The notes beneath the pieces are model-generated. The model saw only the letters and a program-made list of their open reading frames with translations, was not told the DNA's origin and did not search any database. Positions 23,011 to 30,992 of a stretch of DNA of 30,992 nucleotides are shown here, one piece after another; within the stretch, counting starts at the first letter, position 1, and each line of letters begins with the position of its first letter. A program made the translations under genes and the position numbers. Source of the DNA: CBDUQI01 sp965369325 (lineage in GTDB: Bacteria; Pseudomonadota; Gammaproteobacteria; Steroidobacterales; JBCBZW01); the NCBI GenBank assembly GCA_965369325.1, contig CBDUQI010000051.1, positions 1 through 30,992 on the forward strand, read 5' to 3'.

Positions 23011-25782
23011 CTATTCAGTGGTCAGCCCGGACAACAGCTCCAGTTGCTGCGATAACTTGCTTTGCATCTGCGTAAACTCATCACACCGGCGATGCTGCTC
23101 TTCGACAACAGCAGCCGGTGCATTGTTCACGAAATTGTCGTTCGCGAGTTTGCCCTGGGTCGACTTCAGGTCCTTGTCGATCTTGCTCAGCTGTTTGTTC
23201 AACCGGGCAATCTCATCTGCAACGTCGATCAACCCTTCAAGTGGGACTAGCACCCGGGTCTCGCCCAGCAGCGTGATGGCTGAGACCGGCGCCTGATCGG
23301 TATCAATGATCTCAATGCTCTGCATCCTGCCTAGACGCATCAGCAACCGCTGGTGCGCCTCAAGCAGTCGCCGATCCCGCTTGCCGGGCTGTTGCACCAG
23401 CACGCGCAGCTTGCGTGAGGGCGCAATGTCCATTTCGCCACGGATCTGGCGCACGCCAACGAGAAACTGCATGACCCACTGCATTTGCGTCTCGGCATCG
23501 GCATCTGCTGGGTACTGCTCGCTGAGCGGGTAGGGCGCCAGCATCACAGTCTCGCCGCTTGCGCCAGCCAGTGGCGCTACCCGCTGCCATAGCGCCTCAG
23601 TAATAAACGGCATCAGCGGGTGCAGGGCACGCAGCAGCGCCTCTAGCACCTGGGCCAGCGTCCGGCGAGCGCCTAGCACAATTGCCGGTGGTAACTCCTC
23701 GGCATCCTGAAGCACTGGCTTGGAAAGCTCCAGGTACCAGTCGCAGAATTCGTGCCAGGTGAACTCATAAAGTGCTTGGCTGGCCAAATCAAAGCGGTAG
23801 TTGGCAAAGTTCTCATCCACCTGGGCCAACGTGTGATGCAGTCGCGAGATTATCCAACTGTCGGCTGCACTTAAGGTGGCCTCACCGCTCAAATCCGCGT
23901 CCTCTGTGTTCATCAGGACGTAGCGGGTTGCGTTCCAAAGCTTGTTGCAGAAATTTCGGTAGCCTTCAATGCGCCCAAGATCAAACTTAATGTCGCGACC
24001 CGTGGTGGCCATTGCCATGAAGGTGAAGCGCAGTGCATCGGTGCCGAAGGCCGCCAAGCCCTTGGGGTAGTGGCGTTTGGTCGCTTTGGCGATGGACTCA
24101 CGCATCTGCGGCTGCATCAGCCCGCCGGTGCGTTTGTCGAGCAGTTCCTCCAGTGAGGCGCCGTTAATCAGGTCAAGCGGGTCCAGTACGTTGCCTTTGG
24201 ACTTGGACATCTTTTGCCCGTCGCTGTCACGCACCAGGCCGTGGATGTACACATCGCGAAAGGGCACCTCGCCCATGAATTTGAGGCCCATCATGATCAT
24301 CCGGGCGACCCAGAAGAAGATGATGTCAAAGCCGGTGACCAGCACCGAGGTGGGATAGTAGCGCGCAAGCTCCGGGGTGCGCTGCGGCCAGCCGAGGGTG
24401 GAGAACGGCCACAGGGCCGAGGAGAACCAAGTGTCGAGCACGTCCGGATCTTGAGTTAGTGCCACCTGATCCGTCAGGTTGTAGCGTTCGCGCACCGCCT
24501 GCTCGCTGTGCCCAACGTACACTTGCCCATCTTCTGTGTACCACGCGGGAATCCGATGCCCCCACCACAATTGGCGGCTGATGCACCAGTCCTCGATGTT
24601 ATTCATCCACTGGAAATAGGTTTTGGACCAATTCTCCGGCACGAAGCGAATCCGCCCGCTGGTGACGGCCTCGATGGCCGGTTGCGCCAGCGGCTTGGTC
24701 TTGACGTACCACTGATCGGTCATCAGCGGCTCCAACACCTCGCCGCTGCGATCGCCGCGTGGCACCGCATGACGATGCGCTTCGGTTCTCTCCAGCAAGC
24801 CCAGTGCGTCCAGATCAGCCACAATCAGCTTGCGGGCCTCGTAGCGGTCAAGCCCACGGTATTTTTGTGGCACTTCTTCGCTCATGCTGGCATCCGGATT
24901 CAGCACGTTAATCTGTGCCAGCTGGTGACGCTTGCCCACCTCGTAGTCGTTAAAATCGTGCGCCGGTGTGATCTTGACGCAGCCGCTGCCAAACTGCGCA
25001 TCGACGTACTCATCAGCCACAATCTGGATCAGCCGATCGGTGAGTGGCAGGGCGACATGTTTGCCAATCAGATGCGAGAAACGTTCATCGTCCGGGTGTA
25101 CAGCCACCGCGGTGTCACCCAACAACGTCTCGGGCCGGGTGGTGGCGACGACGACGTGCCCCTGCGCCTCGTGCAGCGGATAGCGCAGATGCCAGATATG
25201 GCCATCTTCCTCCTCGCTCACCACTTCAAGATCGGACAGTGCGGTACGCAGCACCGGGTCCCAGTTGACCAACCGCTTGCCGCGATAGATCAGCCCCTCT
25301 TCATGCAGTTTGACAAAGACCTCAGTGACGGCCTCCGACAGGCCCGCATCCATAGTGAAGCGCTCGCGGGTCCAGTCCACCGATGCACCCAGTGTGCGCA
25401 GCTGGCGGGTAATCTTGCCGCCGGATTCACCCTTCCAATCCCATACCCGCTCGAGGAATGCCTCACGGCCTAGATCGCGTTTGTCTTTGCCTTCGGCGTT
25501 GAGCTGGCGTTCCACCACCATTTGGGTGGCGATGCCGGCGTGGTCGGTGCCCACCTGCCATAAGGTGTCATCACCGCGCATCCGGTGGTAGCGGATCAGC
25601 CCGTCCATGATGGTGTCCTGAAACGCGTGCCCCATGTGTAGCGTGCCGGTGACGTTCGGCGGCGGAATCATGATGCAATAGGTGCCCGCGCTGCGGCTTG
25701 GGTCTCCGGCAAAATATCCTTTTTGCTCCCACCGCTCGTAAAGCTCGCGTTCGATGTCCTGAGGCTGAAACGTTTTCTGCAT
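23011..25782 (-). CDS. valS: Valyl-tRNA synthetase
   Basis: This 923-residue cytoplasmic enzyme charges tRNA-Val with valine using ATP. The class I signatures are present: HMGH (49-52) in PPPNVTGTLHMGHAFQ and KMSKS (524-528). The CP1 editing domain has the TTRPETLLGDTAVAVHP segment. WCISRQLWWGHRIPAW (about 400-415) is typical of ValS/IleS/LeuS. The C-terminal 70 residues are rich in Lys, Gln and Leu heptads and form the coiled-coil arm that contacts the tRNA. Length is close to that of E. coli ValS (951). The start ATG 25782 follows AAGAGA. It is preceded by a leader with a 7-bp stem and by a perfect -10 element. Confidence 0.98.
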   Translation of the reverse strand: MQKTFQPQDIERELYERWEQKGYFAGDPSRSAGTYCIMIPPPNVTGTLHMGHAFQDTIMDGLIRYHRMRGDDTLWQVGTDHAGIATQMVVERQLNAEGKDKRDLGREAFLERVWDWKGESGGKITRQLRTLGASVDWTRERFTMDAGLSEAVTEVFVKLHEEGLIYRGKRLVNWDPVLRTALSDLEVVSEEEDGHIWHLRYPLHEAQGHVVVATTRPETLLGDTAVAVHPDDERFSHLIGKHVALPLTDRLIQIVADEYVDAQFGSGCVKITPAHDFNDYEVGKRHQLAQINVLNPDASMSEEVPQKYRGLDRYEARKLIVADLDALGLLERTEAHRHAVPRGDRSGEVLEPLMTDQWYVKTKPLAQPAIEAVTSGRIRFVPENWSKTYFQWMNNIEDWCISRQLWWGHRIPAWYTEDGQVYVGHSEQAVRERYNLTDQVALTQDPDVLDTWFSSALWPFSTLGWPQRTPELARYYPTSVLVTGFDIIFFWVARMIMMGLKFMGEVPFRDVYIHGLVRDSDGQKMSKSKGNVLDPLDLINGASLEELLDKRTGGLMQPQMRESIAKATKRHYPKGLAAFGTDALRFTFMAMATTGRDIKFDLGRIEGYRNFCNKLWNATRYVLMNTEDADLSGEATLSAADSWIISRLHHTLAQVDENFANYRFDLASQALYEFTWHEFCDWYLELSKPVLQDAEELPPAIVLGARRTLAQVLEALLRALHPLMPFITEALWQRVAPLAGASGETVMLAPYPLSEQYPADADAETQMQWVMQFLVGVRQIRGEMDIAPSRKLRVLVQQPGKRDRRLLEAHQRLLMRLGRMQSIEIIDTDQAPVSAITLLGETRVLVPLEGLIDVADEIARLNKQLSKIDKDLKSTQGKLANDNFVNNAPAAVVEEQHRRCDEFTQMQSKLSQQLELLSGLTTE

Positions 25783-25807
25783 GAGTCTCTTGATTCTGTG
25801 TGGAGGC

Positions 25808-25836
25808 GCCGGTGTTACGACACGACAGTCACCGGC
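25808..25836 (-). promoter_or_regulatory. Hairpin in the valS leader
   Basis: GCCGGTG (25808-25814) is the reverse complement of CACCGGC (25830-25836), with 15 bases between. It lies between the -10 element and the valS start codon. It may affect translation or message stability; no terminator-like T run follows. Confidence 0.4.
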
Positions 25837-25886
25837 CTTACCCTGCCTCCCAGCGACCGTTTCAGGGCGTGGGTACCGTGTCAGAA

Positions 25887-25892
25887 ATTATA
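25887..25892 (-). promoter_or_regulatory. -10 element of a probable valS promoter
   Basis: TATAAT is perfect on the minus strand at 25892-25887, about 105 bases before the valS start. No good -35 is found 16-18 bases upstream, so the promoter may depend on an activator. The rest of the 227 bp between holC and valS holds only the hairpin. Confidence 0.45.
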
Positions 25893-26009
25893 CCGTAGCC
25901 GAAGCGGCTCACCGTGTGAACCGGTCGGCAGACAATATATTGAGCAGACGCTGCGGCGTGCGCCACGCGGTCCACCGAAAGGCGCTACCTCAGGCAGGGC
26001 AAATGTGTA

Positions 26010-26441
26010 CTAAAGCTTGTGGGTTTGCAGCTCGCAGCCCGCATCGCGGTACTGTCGGTATCGCTCACGGCCGGCATCACGGCGGCCCTGCTCGGTATCG
26101 ACAAGCTCGGCGATTCTCTGGCTCTGCTCCGGGGCTTTCAGCGGTTCGGTCGCCAGGTTGATCAGCAGATCCCGATGGGAGTCCGGCGGTTCGCCTGTGC
26201 CAATCAGCACGGCAACACGAGAACGCTCCTCCGGCGGTAGCTGCTCGGCGATGCCATGCGGGACAAAGCTGCCATCACGAAACGTCCACATCTGCTCATC
26301 CAGCACGCCCGCCTGTGCACCCGTGCTGACGCGGATGAAGATCCGATGCTGTAGCAGATAAGCTTTCTCGGCCAGACGACAGGCGGTGAAGTGCATGCGC
26401 TCAACGTTATCACCGGAATGTACGTAGAAGTCGACCCGCAC
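26010..26441 (-). CDS. holC: DNA polymerase III chi subunit
   Basis: This 143-residue protein starts at GTG 26441, with GAGG about 15 bases upstream. The family opening VDFYVHSGDNVERMHFTACRLAEKAY is present, followed by LDEQMWTFRDGSFVPHG, the segment that gives the FIPH-like core of chi. Chi binds psi (HolD) in the clamp loader and contacts single-strand binding protein during lagging-strand synthesis. Length is close to that of E. coli HolC (147). It lies between pepA and valS, the usual order in gamma- and betaproteobacteria. Its C-terminus (RERYRQYRDAGCELQTHKL) is a charged helix. Confidence 0.92.
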   Translation of the reverse strand: MRVDFYVHSGDNVERMHFTACRLAEKAYLLQHRIFIRVSTGAQAGVLDEQMWTFRDGSFVPHGIAEQLPPEERSRVAVLIGTGEPPDSHRDLLINLATEPLKAPEQSQRIAELVDTEQGRRDAGRERYRQYRDAGCELQTHKL

Positions 26442-26477
26442 GGTTAGTTAGCCTCGTATTAATCTTGCCCGGGTGCC

Positions 26478-26511
26478 GCACCGCAGGCGCATCACGCCCC
26501 TCAGGCGGTGC
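26478..26511 (-). terminator. Stable hairpin just after pepA
   Basis: GCACCGC (26478-26484) and GCGGTGC (26505-26511) pair exactly, and GGCG (26486-26489) with CGCC (26495-26498) can extend the stem. It starts on the last base of the pepA stop codon. There is no T run, so it may only reduce read-through into holC. Confidence 0.4.
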
Positions 26512-27989
26512 TAGGGTACGTTGTTAATCAGGAACTGCGACAGCAGCGAGACTGGCCGCCCGGTGCCGCCTTTATTCTTACCGCCCACCCAGGCGGTGCC
26601 GGCGATGTCTAGATGCGCCCACGGTGTTTTGCCCGCAAACTCTGACAGGAAACAGGCAGCGGTAATCGCCCCACCCGGCCGGCCGCCAACGTTCGCCAGA
26701 TCGGCAAAATTGCTTTTCAGCTGACGGGTGTACTCGGAGCCGATCGGCAGGCGCCAGGCGACATCCTCTGCGCTCACACCGGCCTCGAGTAACTCGTCGG
26801 CCAGGCCGTCGTGGTTTGACATCAAACCGGTGTAGTGCGCGCCGAGTGCGATGACGCAGGCGCCGGTGAGGGTTGCCACATCGATCATCTTGCGTGGCTT
26901 GAAGCGGCGTGCGTAGGTGATGGCGTCACACAAAATCAGGCGACCTTCAGCGTCGGTGTTAAGCACCTCAATGGTTTTGCCGGACATACTGCGTACGACA
27001 TCACCCGGCCGGGTCGCGGTCCCACTCGGCATGTTCTCGCAGGTGGGCACCACCGCCATCACGTTGATAGGCAGTGCCAGTTTGGTCAGCGATAACATGG
27101 TGCCAAGCACGCCGGCCGCGCCGCCCATGTCGTACTTCATCTCGTCCATTGAGGGTGCGGGTTTGATACAGATGCCACCGGTGTCGAAGGTAATGCCTTT
27201 GCCGATCAGAGCGATGGGTGCATCGCCTTTTTTGCCGCCACGATATTCCATCACGATGAGCCGGGGCGGCTCTTTGGCACCCTGGGTCACGGACAGGAAG
27301 GCACCCATTTTGAGTTTCTTGATCTCCGGTGCGCTCAGGATCTTAACCGTCATCTCTCGGACGCCGCGTCCAATCTCCTTGGCGGTATTGGCCAGATGCG
27401 TCGGCGTGCACACATTCGCAGGCAGATTGCCCAGCTCGCGTGCGAGCGCGACGCCTTCGCCGATTGCTTTACCGGTGGCGATGCCGTGGCGTGCGCCTGC
27501 GCTAGCGCTTTTGTCGACCACGAACACGCAGCGACTTAACGCCGGCGTCTTGCCTTTGCTGCCCAGGGTATGGGTATAGCGATAGGAGGCGTGCTCAAAT
27601 GCCTCAGCAATATGCCGTGCGGCACTGCGCCCATCCATCTCGCCCGGGATATCCAACGCACATGCGACATCTTTGGCACCGGTTTTGCCCAAGGCCTCGC
27701 AGGCTGCAATGGCAGCGCGGCGCAGTGCCTTGGCATCGTAGGCACCTTGCTCGCCCAGGCAAACCACCAGCAGGCGCTGCGGGCTGATACCTGAAGGGCG
27801 GTTGATCACCAGTGTGCCGGCGCCTTCGCAGGGGAGATCGCCCGCCTGGGCCAGAGACTTTAGTGTCCCTTTCATGGCCACATCGACTTGCGATGCTGCC
27901 TGGCTCAACTCGCCATTCTTGAACACCCCGACGATGGCGCAGCCTGCGCGCATCCGGGCGATTGAGCCAGTTCTAACGGAGTAGTCCAA
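26511..27989 (-). CDS. pepA: Leucyl aminopeptidase (M17 family)
   Basis: This 492-residue protein starts at TTG 27989, six bases after GGGAG. The catalytic M17 domain has GKGITFDTGGICIKP, MKYDMGGAAGV and the metal-binding NTDAEGRL (344-351); ATLTGACVIALG and a C-terminal DIAGTAWVGGKNKGGTGRPV follow. It is a cytoplasmic two-metal exopeptidase that removes N-terminal Leu and other residues, active as a hexamer. In E. coli the homologue is also an accessory DNA-binding protein at xer sites and in carAB regulation; nothing here tests that. It is divergent from lptF and precedes holC and valS, a conserved arrangement. Confidence 0.97.
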   Translation of the reverse strand: MDYSVRTGSIARMRAGCAIVGVFKNGELSQAASQVDVAMKGTLKSLAQAGDLPCEGAGTLVINRPSGISPQRLLVVCLGEQGAYDAKALRRAAIAACEALGKTGAKDVACALDIPGEMDGRSAARHIAEAFEHASYRYTHTLGSKGKTPALSRCVFVVDKSASAGARHGIATGKAIGEGVALARELGNLPANVCTPTHLANTAKEIGRGVREMTVKILSAPEIKKLKMGAFLSVTQGAKEPPRLIVMEYRGGKKGDAPIALIGKGITFDTGGICIKPAPSMDEMKYDMGGAAGVLGTMLSLTKLALPINVMAVVPTCENMPSGTATRPGDVVRSMSGKTIEVLNTDAEGRLILCDAITYARRFKPRKMIDVATLTGACVIALGAHYTGLMSNHDGLADELLEAGVSAEDVAWRLPIGSEYTRQLKSNFADLANVGGRPGGAITAACFLSEFAGKTPWAHLDIAGTAWVGGKNKGGTGRPVSLLSQFLINNVP

Positions 27990-28317
27990 AGCAGTCTCCC
28001 AATTGTGGCGGCAGGTCAGGTGCAGCGCGCTTGAGCGCCGCCAAAACCGGCCCGGCGTTTCCGCCTTAGTAGCAAAATGTAATTCCTAAACCCTGAGAGC
28101 GCTGGGCAGCGGGCGTTGTCTATACAGCTGAGCCACGCTGGCGCACCGCCGCGTATACACTCGCGCACTCGGGCCTGAGGCGGTGCCCGGATGCCGACAT
28201 TCCTGCCCGGGTGTACCCTCGAACATAGCGCACGTGCAGCTATCGAAGCGATGGCGTAGTCTACAGCAATCTTTATGCACAGGCGACGGTGCGGACTGAA
28301 AAAGGCGAATTTTTCCG
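27990..28317. other. Divergent intergenic region between pepA and lptF, 328 bp
   Basis: No gene is seen. The promoters for pepA and lptF should lie here but no clear -35/-10 pair stands out. A 7-base inverted repeat, TGGCGGC (28006-28012) and GCCGCCA (28037-28043), sits in the pepA leader. Confidence 0.5.
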
Positions 28318-29427
28318 GTGAGTTGGATACTAGATCGTTACCTGATGCGAGAAGCTGTTCAGGCCTGGTTTGCGGTCACGGTGGTGTTGCTGGCCATATT
28401 TCTGGCCAACCGGTTCGCACGCGTCCTTGGCGATGCCGCAGCAGGTGAACTTCCACGTGAAGCGGTTGCCACGCTGCTCGGGCTGGCCTCCATTTACTAC
28501 CTGCTGGTGCTCATTCCGATTGGCCTGTTTCTGGGCATCATGCTGGCACTCGGGCGGTTGTACCGCGATAGCGAAATGGCCGCTATCACCGCTGCCGGTG
28601 TGGGGCCGGCACGGCTGTATCGCCCGTTGTTGTTGGTGGCACTAATGCTGAGTGCATTGCTGGGTTGGATGTCATTATTCGCCGGGCCCTGGGCTGCGCA
28701 GCAGGGCGAGTTGATCAAAAGCCAAGCCAGGCAGGACGCCGAGCTGGGGTTGCTGGAGCCGGGCCGGTTTCGGCAACTGGCCGGCGGCACTGCTGTTTTC
28801 TACGCCGAGAGTATTGCCGAGGACGGGACACTTGAGAATGTCTTCATCCAACGGCGTATCGGCGAGGTGGTGGAGGTAGCCGTAGCCGCGCGAGGGCGCC
28901 AGGTGACCGATGCGGGCAGCGGGCTGCGTACGGTGATCTTGTTTGATGGCCAGCGCCTAGAAGGCGCGCCCGGCACCACCGACTTCAGAATCGCCAGCTT
29001 TGCCGAACACGGCATCCCCGTGACTCTGAGCGACCCGGAGCTTGATGCGGAAGATCGCGAGACCTACACACTGGCGCAATTGCTCGACTCCGACAACCCC
29101 CTGGATGTGGCGGAGTTTCAGTGGCGCCTGTCGTTCCCGTTGTCGGTGATTGTACTGACCTTGCTGGCCGTGCCCCTATCGCGTACCGATCCGCGCGCCG
29201 GCCGTTACGGCAAGGTGGCTGCGGGCGTATTGGTGTACTTGTTCTATGCCAACCTGCTGGGCGCCGCGAGATTGTGGGTGGAGCGGGGCGAGGTGCCGGC
29301 CGTGATCGGTCTTTGGTGGGTGCATGGACTGCTGGTGGTGATCGCCCTCACCATGCTCTGGTGGCAAGGCGCCCATCTTACGCTAGGCGGTTGGTTTCGA
29401 CCGTCGCGCAGAAGGGCGGGCGCATGA
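28318..29427 (+). CDS. lptF: LPS export ABC transporter permease LptF
   Basis: This 369-residue inner-membrane protein starts at GTG 28318 (MSWILDRYLMREAVQAW). It pairs with LptG and the LptB ATPase to pull lipopolysaccharide from the inner membrane to the LptA bridge. Three transmembrane segments lie in the first 120 residues, a periplasmic beta-jellyroll follows (about 130-260, with FYAESIAEDGTLENVFIQ), and three more segments end the protein. GRLYRDSEMAAITAAGVGP (about 80-98) is the coupling-helix region that meets the ATPase. Length matches E. coli LptF (366). It overlaps lptG by four bases (ATGA). Confidence 0.95.
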   Translation: MSWILDRYLMREAVQAWFAVTVVLLAIFLANRFARVLGDAAAGELPREAVATLLGLASIYYLLVLIPIGLFLGIMLALGRLYRDSEMAAITAAGVGPARLYRPLLLVALMLSALLGWMSLFAGPWAAQQGELIKSQARQDAELGLLEPGRFRQLAGGTAVFYAESIAEDGTLENVFIQRRIGEVVEVAVAARGRQVTDAGSGLRTVILFDGQRLEGAPGTTDFRIASFAEHGIPVTLSDPELDAEDRETYTLAQLLDSDNPLDVAEFQWRLSFPLSVIVLTLLAVPLSRTDPRAGRYGKVAAGVLVYLFYANLLGAARLWVERGEVPAVIGLWWVHGLLVVIALTMLWWQGAHLTLGGWFRPSRRRAGA

Positions 29428-30491
29428 GTATTTTGAGCCGCTATCTGATCCGCAGCGTGGTCGCGAGCAGCCTGTTGGTGCTGCTGGTTTTGCTCTCGCT
29501 CGGCGGGTTCATCAATTTTGTTGGCCAGCTTGAAGACATAGGCACTGGGCGCTACGACATGGCGCACGCGATCAGCTTCGTACTTTTGAGTGTGCCGGCA
29601 CAGGCCTACGAGATGTTTCCGGTGTCGGTCCTGCTAGGCGCGTTGCTCGGGCTGGGCAATATGGCAAGCGGCAGCGAGTTGACCGCCATGCGGACCGCTG
29701 GCGTCTCAGTCTGGCGTCTGGCCGGATCGGTGATGCTGGCCGGCGCTGCGCTGATGTTGCTCACGGTGTTGTTGGGGGAGTTTCTGGCGCCTCCGGCGGA
29801 GCGCTTTGCGCGGGCGTTGCGTACCACCAGCATGAACGAATCGCTCAGTATGTCAGAGGCGGAAAGCGCTTGGATCAAAGATGGCGATCGCATTATCAAC
29901 ATCGAGAGTCGACCGGACCGCCGTAGGTTCGGTGGCGTGTTCATCTTTCAGCTTGACGAGGCGCACGGCGTGCGCAGTATCGCGCGCGCGCTGACCGCTG
30001 GGTTCAGCTCTGGTCAGTCAATGGATTTGCATGATTTTCGCGAGTCGCAGTTTAGTGACGAAGGGGTGCAAGTGCGGCGTGAGGCGCGCACCCAGCGCCC
30101 GACCGGCTTGCGCCCGGAGTTAATTAACCTTTCGGTAGTCGATCCGGATAGCCTGGAGACACTGGCGTTGTACGAGTACGCGGGCTATCTCAAGGAGAAC
30201 GGCTTGGATGCGTACGACTACGAGGTGGGGTTCTGGTCGCGCATCGCCAACATGCTGGCCGTGCTGCTGATGGCTGCATTGGCGTTGCCCTTCGTGTTTG
30301 GTTCTCTGCGCAGCGCCGGGGCAGGGCAGCGCCTAATGGTGGGCGTGTTGCTGGGTATCGCCTATCTGGTGGGCTCGCGGACGCTCGCTAGCAGTGGTGC
30401 CGTGTTCGAAGTGAACGCTGTGGTAATCGCCTGGTTGCCGACGGCGATTCTGGCTGGCGTCGTGTTTCTGGGGTTGTTCCGGGTGCGGTGA
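29424..30491 (+). CDS. lptG: LPS export ABC transporter permease LptG
   Basis: This 355-residue protein starts at ATG 29424 (MSILSRYLIRSVVASS), overlapping the lptF stop; a longer frame opened inside lptF is not needed. The topology mirrors LptF. It has an N-terminal bundle of three segments and a coupling helix in NMASGSELTAMRTAGVSVWRLA (about 80-101). A periplasmic jellyroll with AWIKDGDRIINI and GVFIFQLDEAHGVRS follows, then a last bundle containing MAALALPFVFGSLRS. Length is close to that of E. coli LptG (360). It forms the second half of the LptB2FG transporter with its neighbour. Confidence 0.95.
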   Translation: MSILSRYLIRSVVASSLLVLLVLLSLGGFINFVGQLEDIGTGRYDMAHAISFVLLSVPAQAYEMFPVSVLLGALLGLGNMASGSELTAMRTAGVSVWRLAGSVMLAGAALMLLTVLLGEFLAPPAERFARALRTTSMNESLSMSEAESAWIKDGDRIINIESRPDRRRFGGVFIFQLDEAHGVRSIARALTAGFSSGQSMDLHDFRESQFSDEGVQVRREARTQRPTGLRPELINLSVVDPDSLETLALYEYAGYLKENGLDAYDYEVGFWSRIANMLAVLLMAALALPFVFGSLRSAGAGQRLMVGVLLGIAYLVGSRTLASSGAVFEVNAVVIAWLPTAILAGVVFLGLFRVR

Positions 30492-30507
30492 CGGCCGCTG
30501 CCGGCCG
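30492..30507. terminator. Hairpin between convergent lptG and RDD genes
   Basis: CGGCCG (30492-30497) and CGGCCG (30502-30507) flank a 4-base loop and directly follow the lptG stop. No long T run is seen, so its strength as a terminator is uncertain. Confidence 0.35.
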
Positions 30508-30512
30508 GGCCG

Positions 30513-30977
30513 TTAACGCTTAGGCCGTAATCGAATGCGGGTTCGGCTCAGTCGCCCGTGCCAGGTGCGCTTGGCCGGGTCGATCCAGATCCACAGATAG
30601 CCCAGTGCGAGCGGTATCGCCGAGAGCGGGGCACACAGCGCACGCTTGATCGCATCGATCCAGCGCAGTTGGGTGCCGTCCTCGCGTTCAAGAACCATCC
30701 GCCACGCCATCATCCCCAGTGTTTGCCCGTTGCGAGTCCAGAACAACACGAAAAAACCGCCGTAGCTGGCAATCAAAAAAGCCTGGAACGCGCGGTACCA
30801 TGAGTTGCCGGGCCCGATTGACTCCATCTGGTTAAAGCCGGTCAGGAAAAAGGTCGAAAATATCCAGATGCCGGCGATGACCAGCAGATCGTATAGCAGC
30901 GCCATCAGTCGGCGCAGCAGCCCAGGGCGTGCAACGCCCGCGAGGGTATTGGTGTCAGGTGTGGGCGTAGGCGACAT
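30513..30977 (-). CDS. RDD-family membrane protein
   Basis: This 154-residue protein starts at ATG 30977. The RDD signature is clear: RPGLLRRLMALLYDLLVIAGIW (17-38) opens the first transmembrane segment, where the family usually has Arg and Asp-Asp. GQTLGMMAWRMVL (about 84-96) precedes the second half. Three hydrophobic segments are visible. The tail is basic and ends RLRPKR. RDD proteins are inner-membrane proteins of mostly unknown function, some proposed to be transporters. It converges with lptG; any upstream neighbour is beyond the right edge. The N-terminal 16 residues are Pro/Thr-rich. Confidence 0.9.
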   Translation of the reverse strand: MSPTPTPDTNTLAGVARPGLLRRLMALLYDLLVIAGIWIFSTFFLTGFNQMESIGPGNSWYRAFQAFLIASYGGFFVLFWTRNGQTLGMMAWRMVLEREDGTQLRWIDAIKRALCAPLSAIPLALGYLWIWIDPAKRTWHGRLSRTRIRLRPKR

Positions 30978-30992
30978 GGGTGGGCCAGATGG

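Noticed and set aside
24508..25473. Open frame of 321 codons on the plus strand
   Set aside because: Antisense shadow of valS.
29121..29423. N-terminal extension of lptG by about 100 codons
   Set aside because: It would lie wholly inside lptF in another frame; ATG 29424 overlapping the lptF stop fits the family N-terminus.

Overview
The window looks like chromosomal DNA of a GC-rich (estimated by eye at about 60%) Gram-negative proteobacterium, most likely a gammaproteobacterium. The evidence is the pepA-holC-valS block divergent from lptF-lptG, the AlgD-type sugar-nucleotide dehydrogenase and the MoxR-DUF58-TgpA operon. A betaproteobacterium is not excluded. I see no rRNA, tRNA, CRISPR array, insertion sequence or prophage gene.

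Positions 1-18908 are an exopolysaccharide cluster of the type that accompanies exosortase A (XrtA/PEP-CTERM) systems. It holds four glycosyltransferases, an AlgD-like GDP-mannose 6-dehydrogenase, an O-antigen-ligase-like membrane protein, a Wzx-type flippase, a CE4 polysaccharide deacetylase, an asparagine-synthetase-like amidotransferase and an acyl carrier protein. Two small alpha/beta hydrolases follow the carrier protein. There are also three apparently exported proteins: a Kelch propeller cut by the left edge, a TPR protein, and a Cys-rich protein resembling a polysaccharide lyase. No exosortase, PEP-CTERM substrate, initiating sugar transferase, Wza/Wzc export protein or PrsK/PrsR regulator is present, so the cluster probably continues beyond the left edge or is split.

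A plausible reading is that AlgD makes GDP-mannuronate and the glycosyltransferases build a uronate-containing repeat unit. The flippase and ligase/polymerase would then assemble it at the inner membrane. The deacetylase, the amidotransferase and the carrier protein with its hydrolases would modify it, and the exported proteins would bind or cut it outside. The amidotransferase lacks the catalytic N-terminal Cys of its family, and both hydrolases lack the usual Ser nucleophile.

Positions 18911-25782 run on the minus strand: valS, then moxR, a DUF58 gene and tgpA (transglutaminase). Positions 26010-30977 are housekeeping genes: holC and pepA (minus), lptF and lptG (plus, LPS export permeases), and an RDD-family membrane protein (minus).

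Several start codons are not ATG (GTG for the lyase-like protein, ligase, hydrolase 2, flippase, holC and lptF; TTG for the deacetylase, ACP and pepA). Translational coupling by 4-base overlaps is seen for ACP/hydrolase 2/hydrolase 1 and for lptF/lptG.
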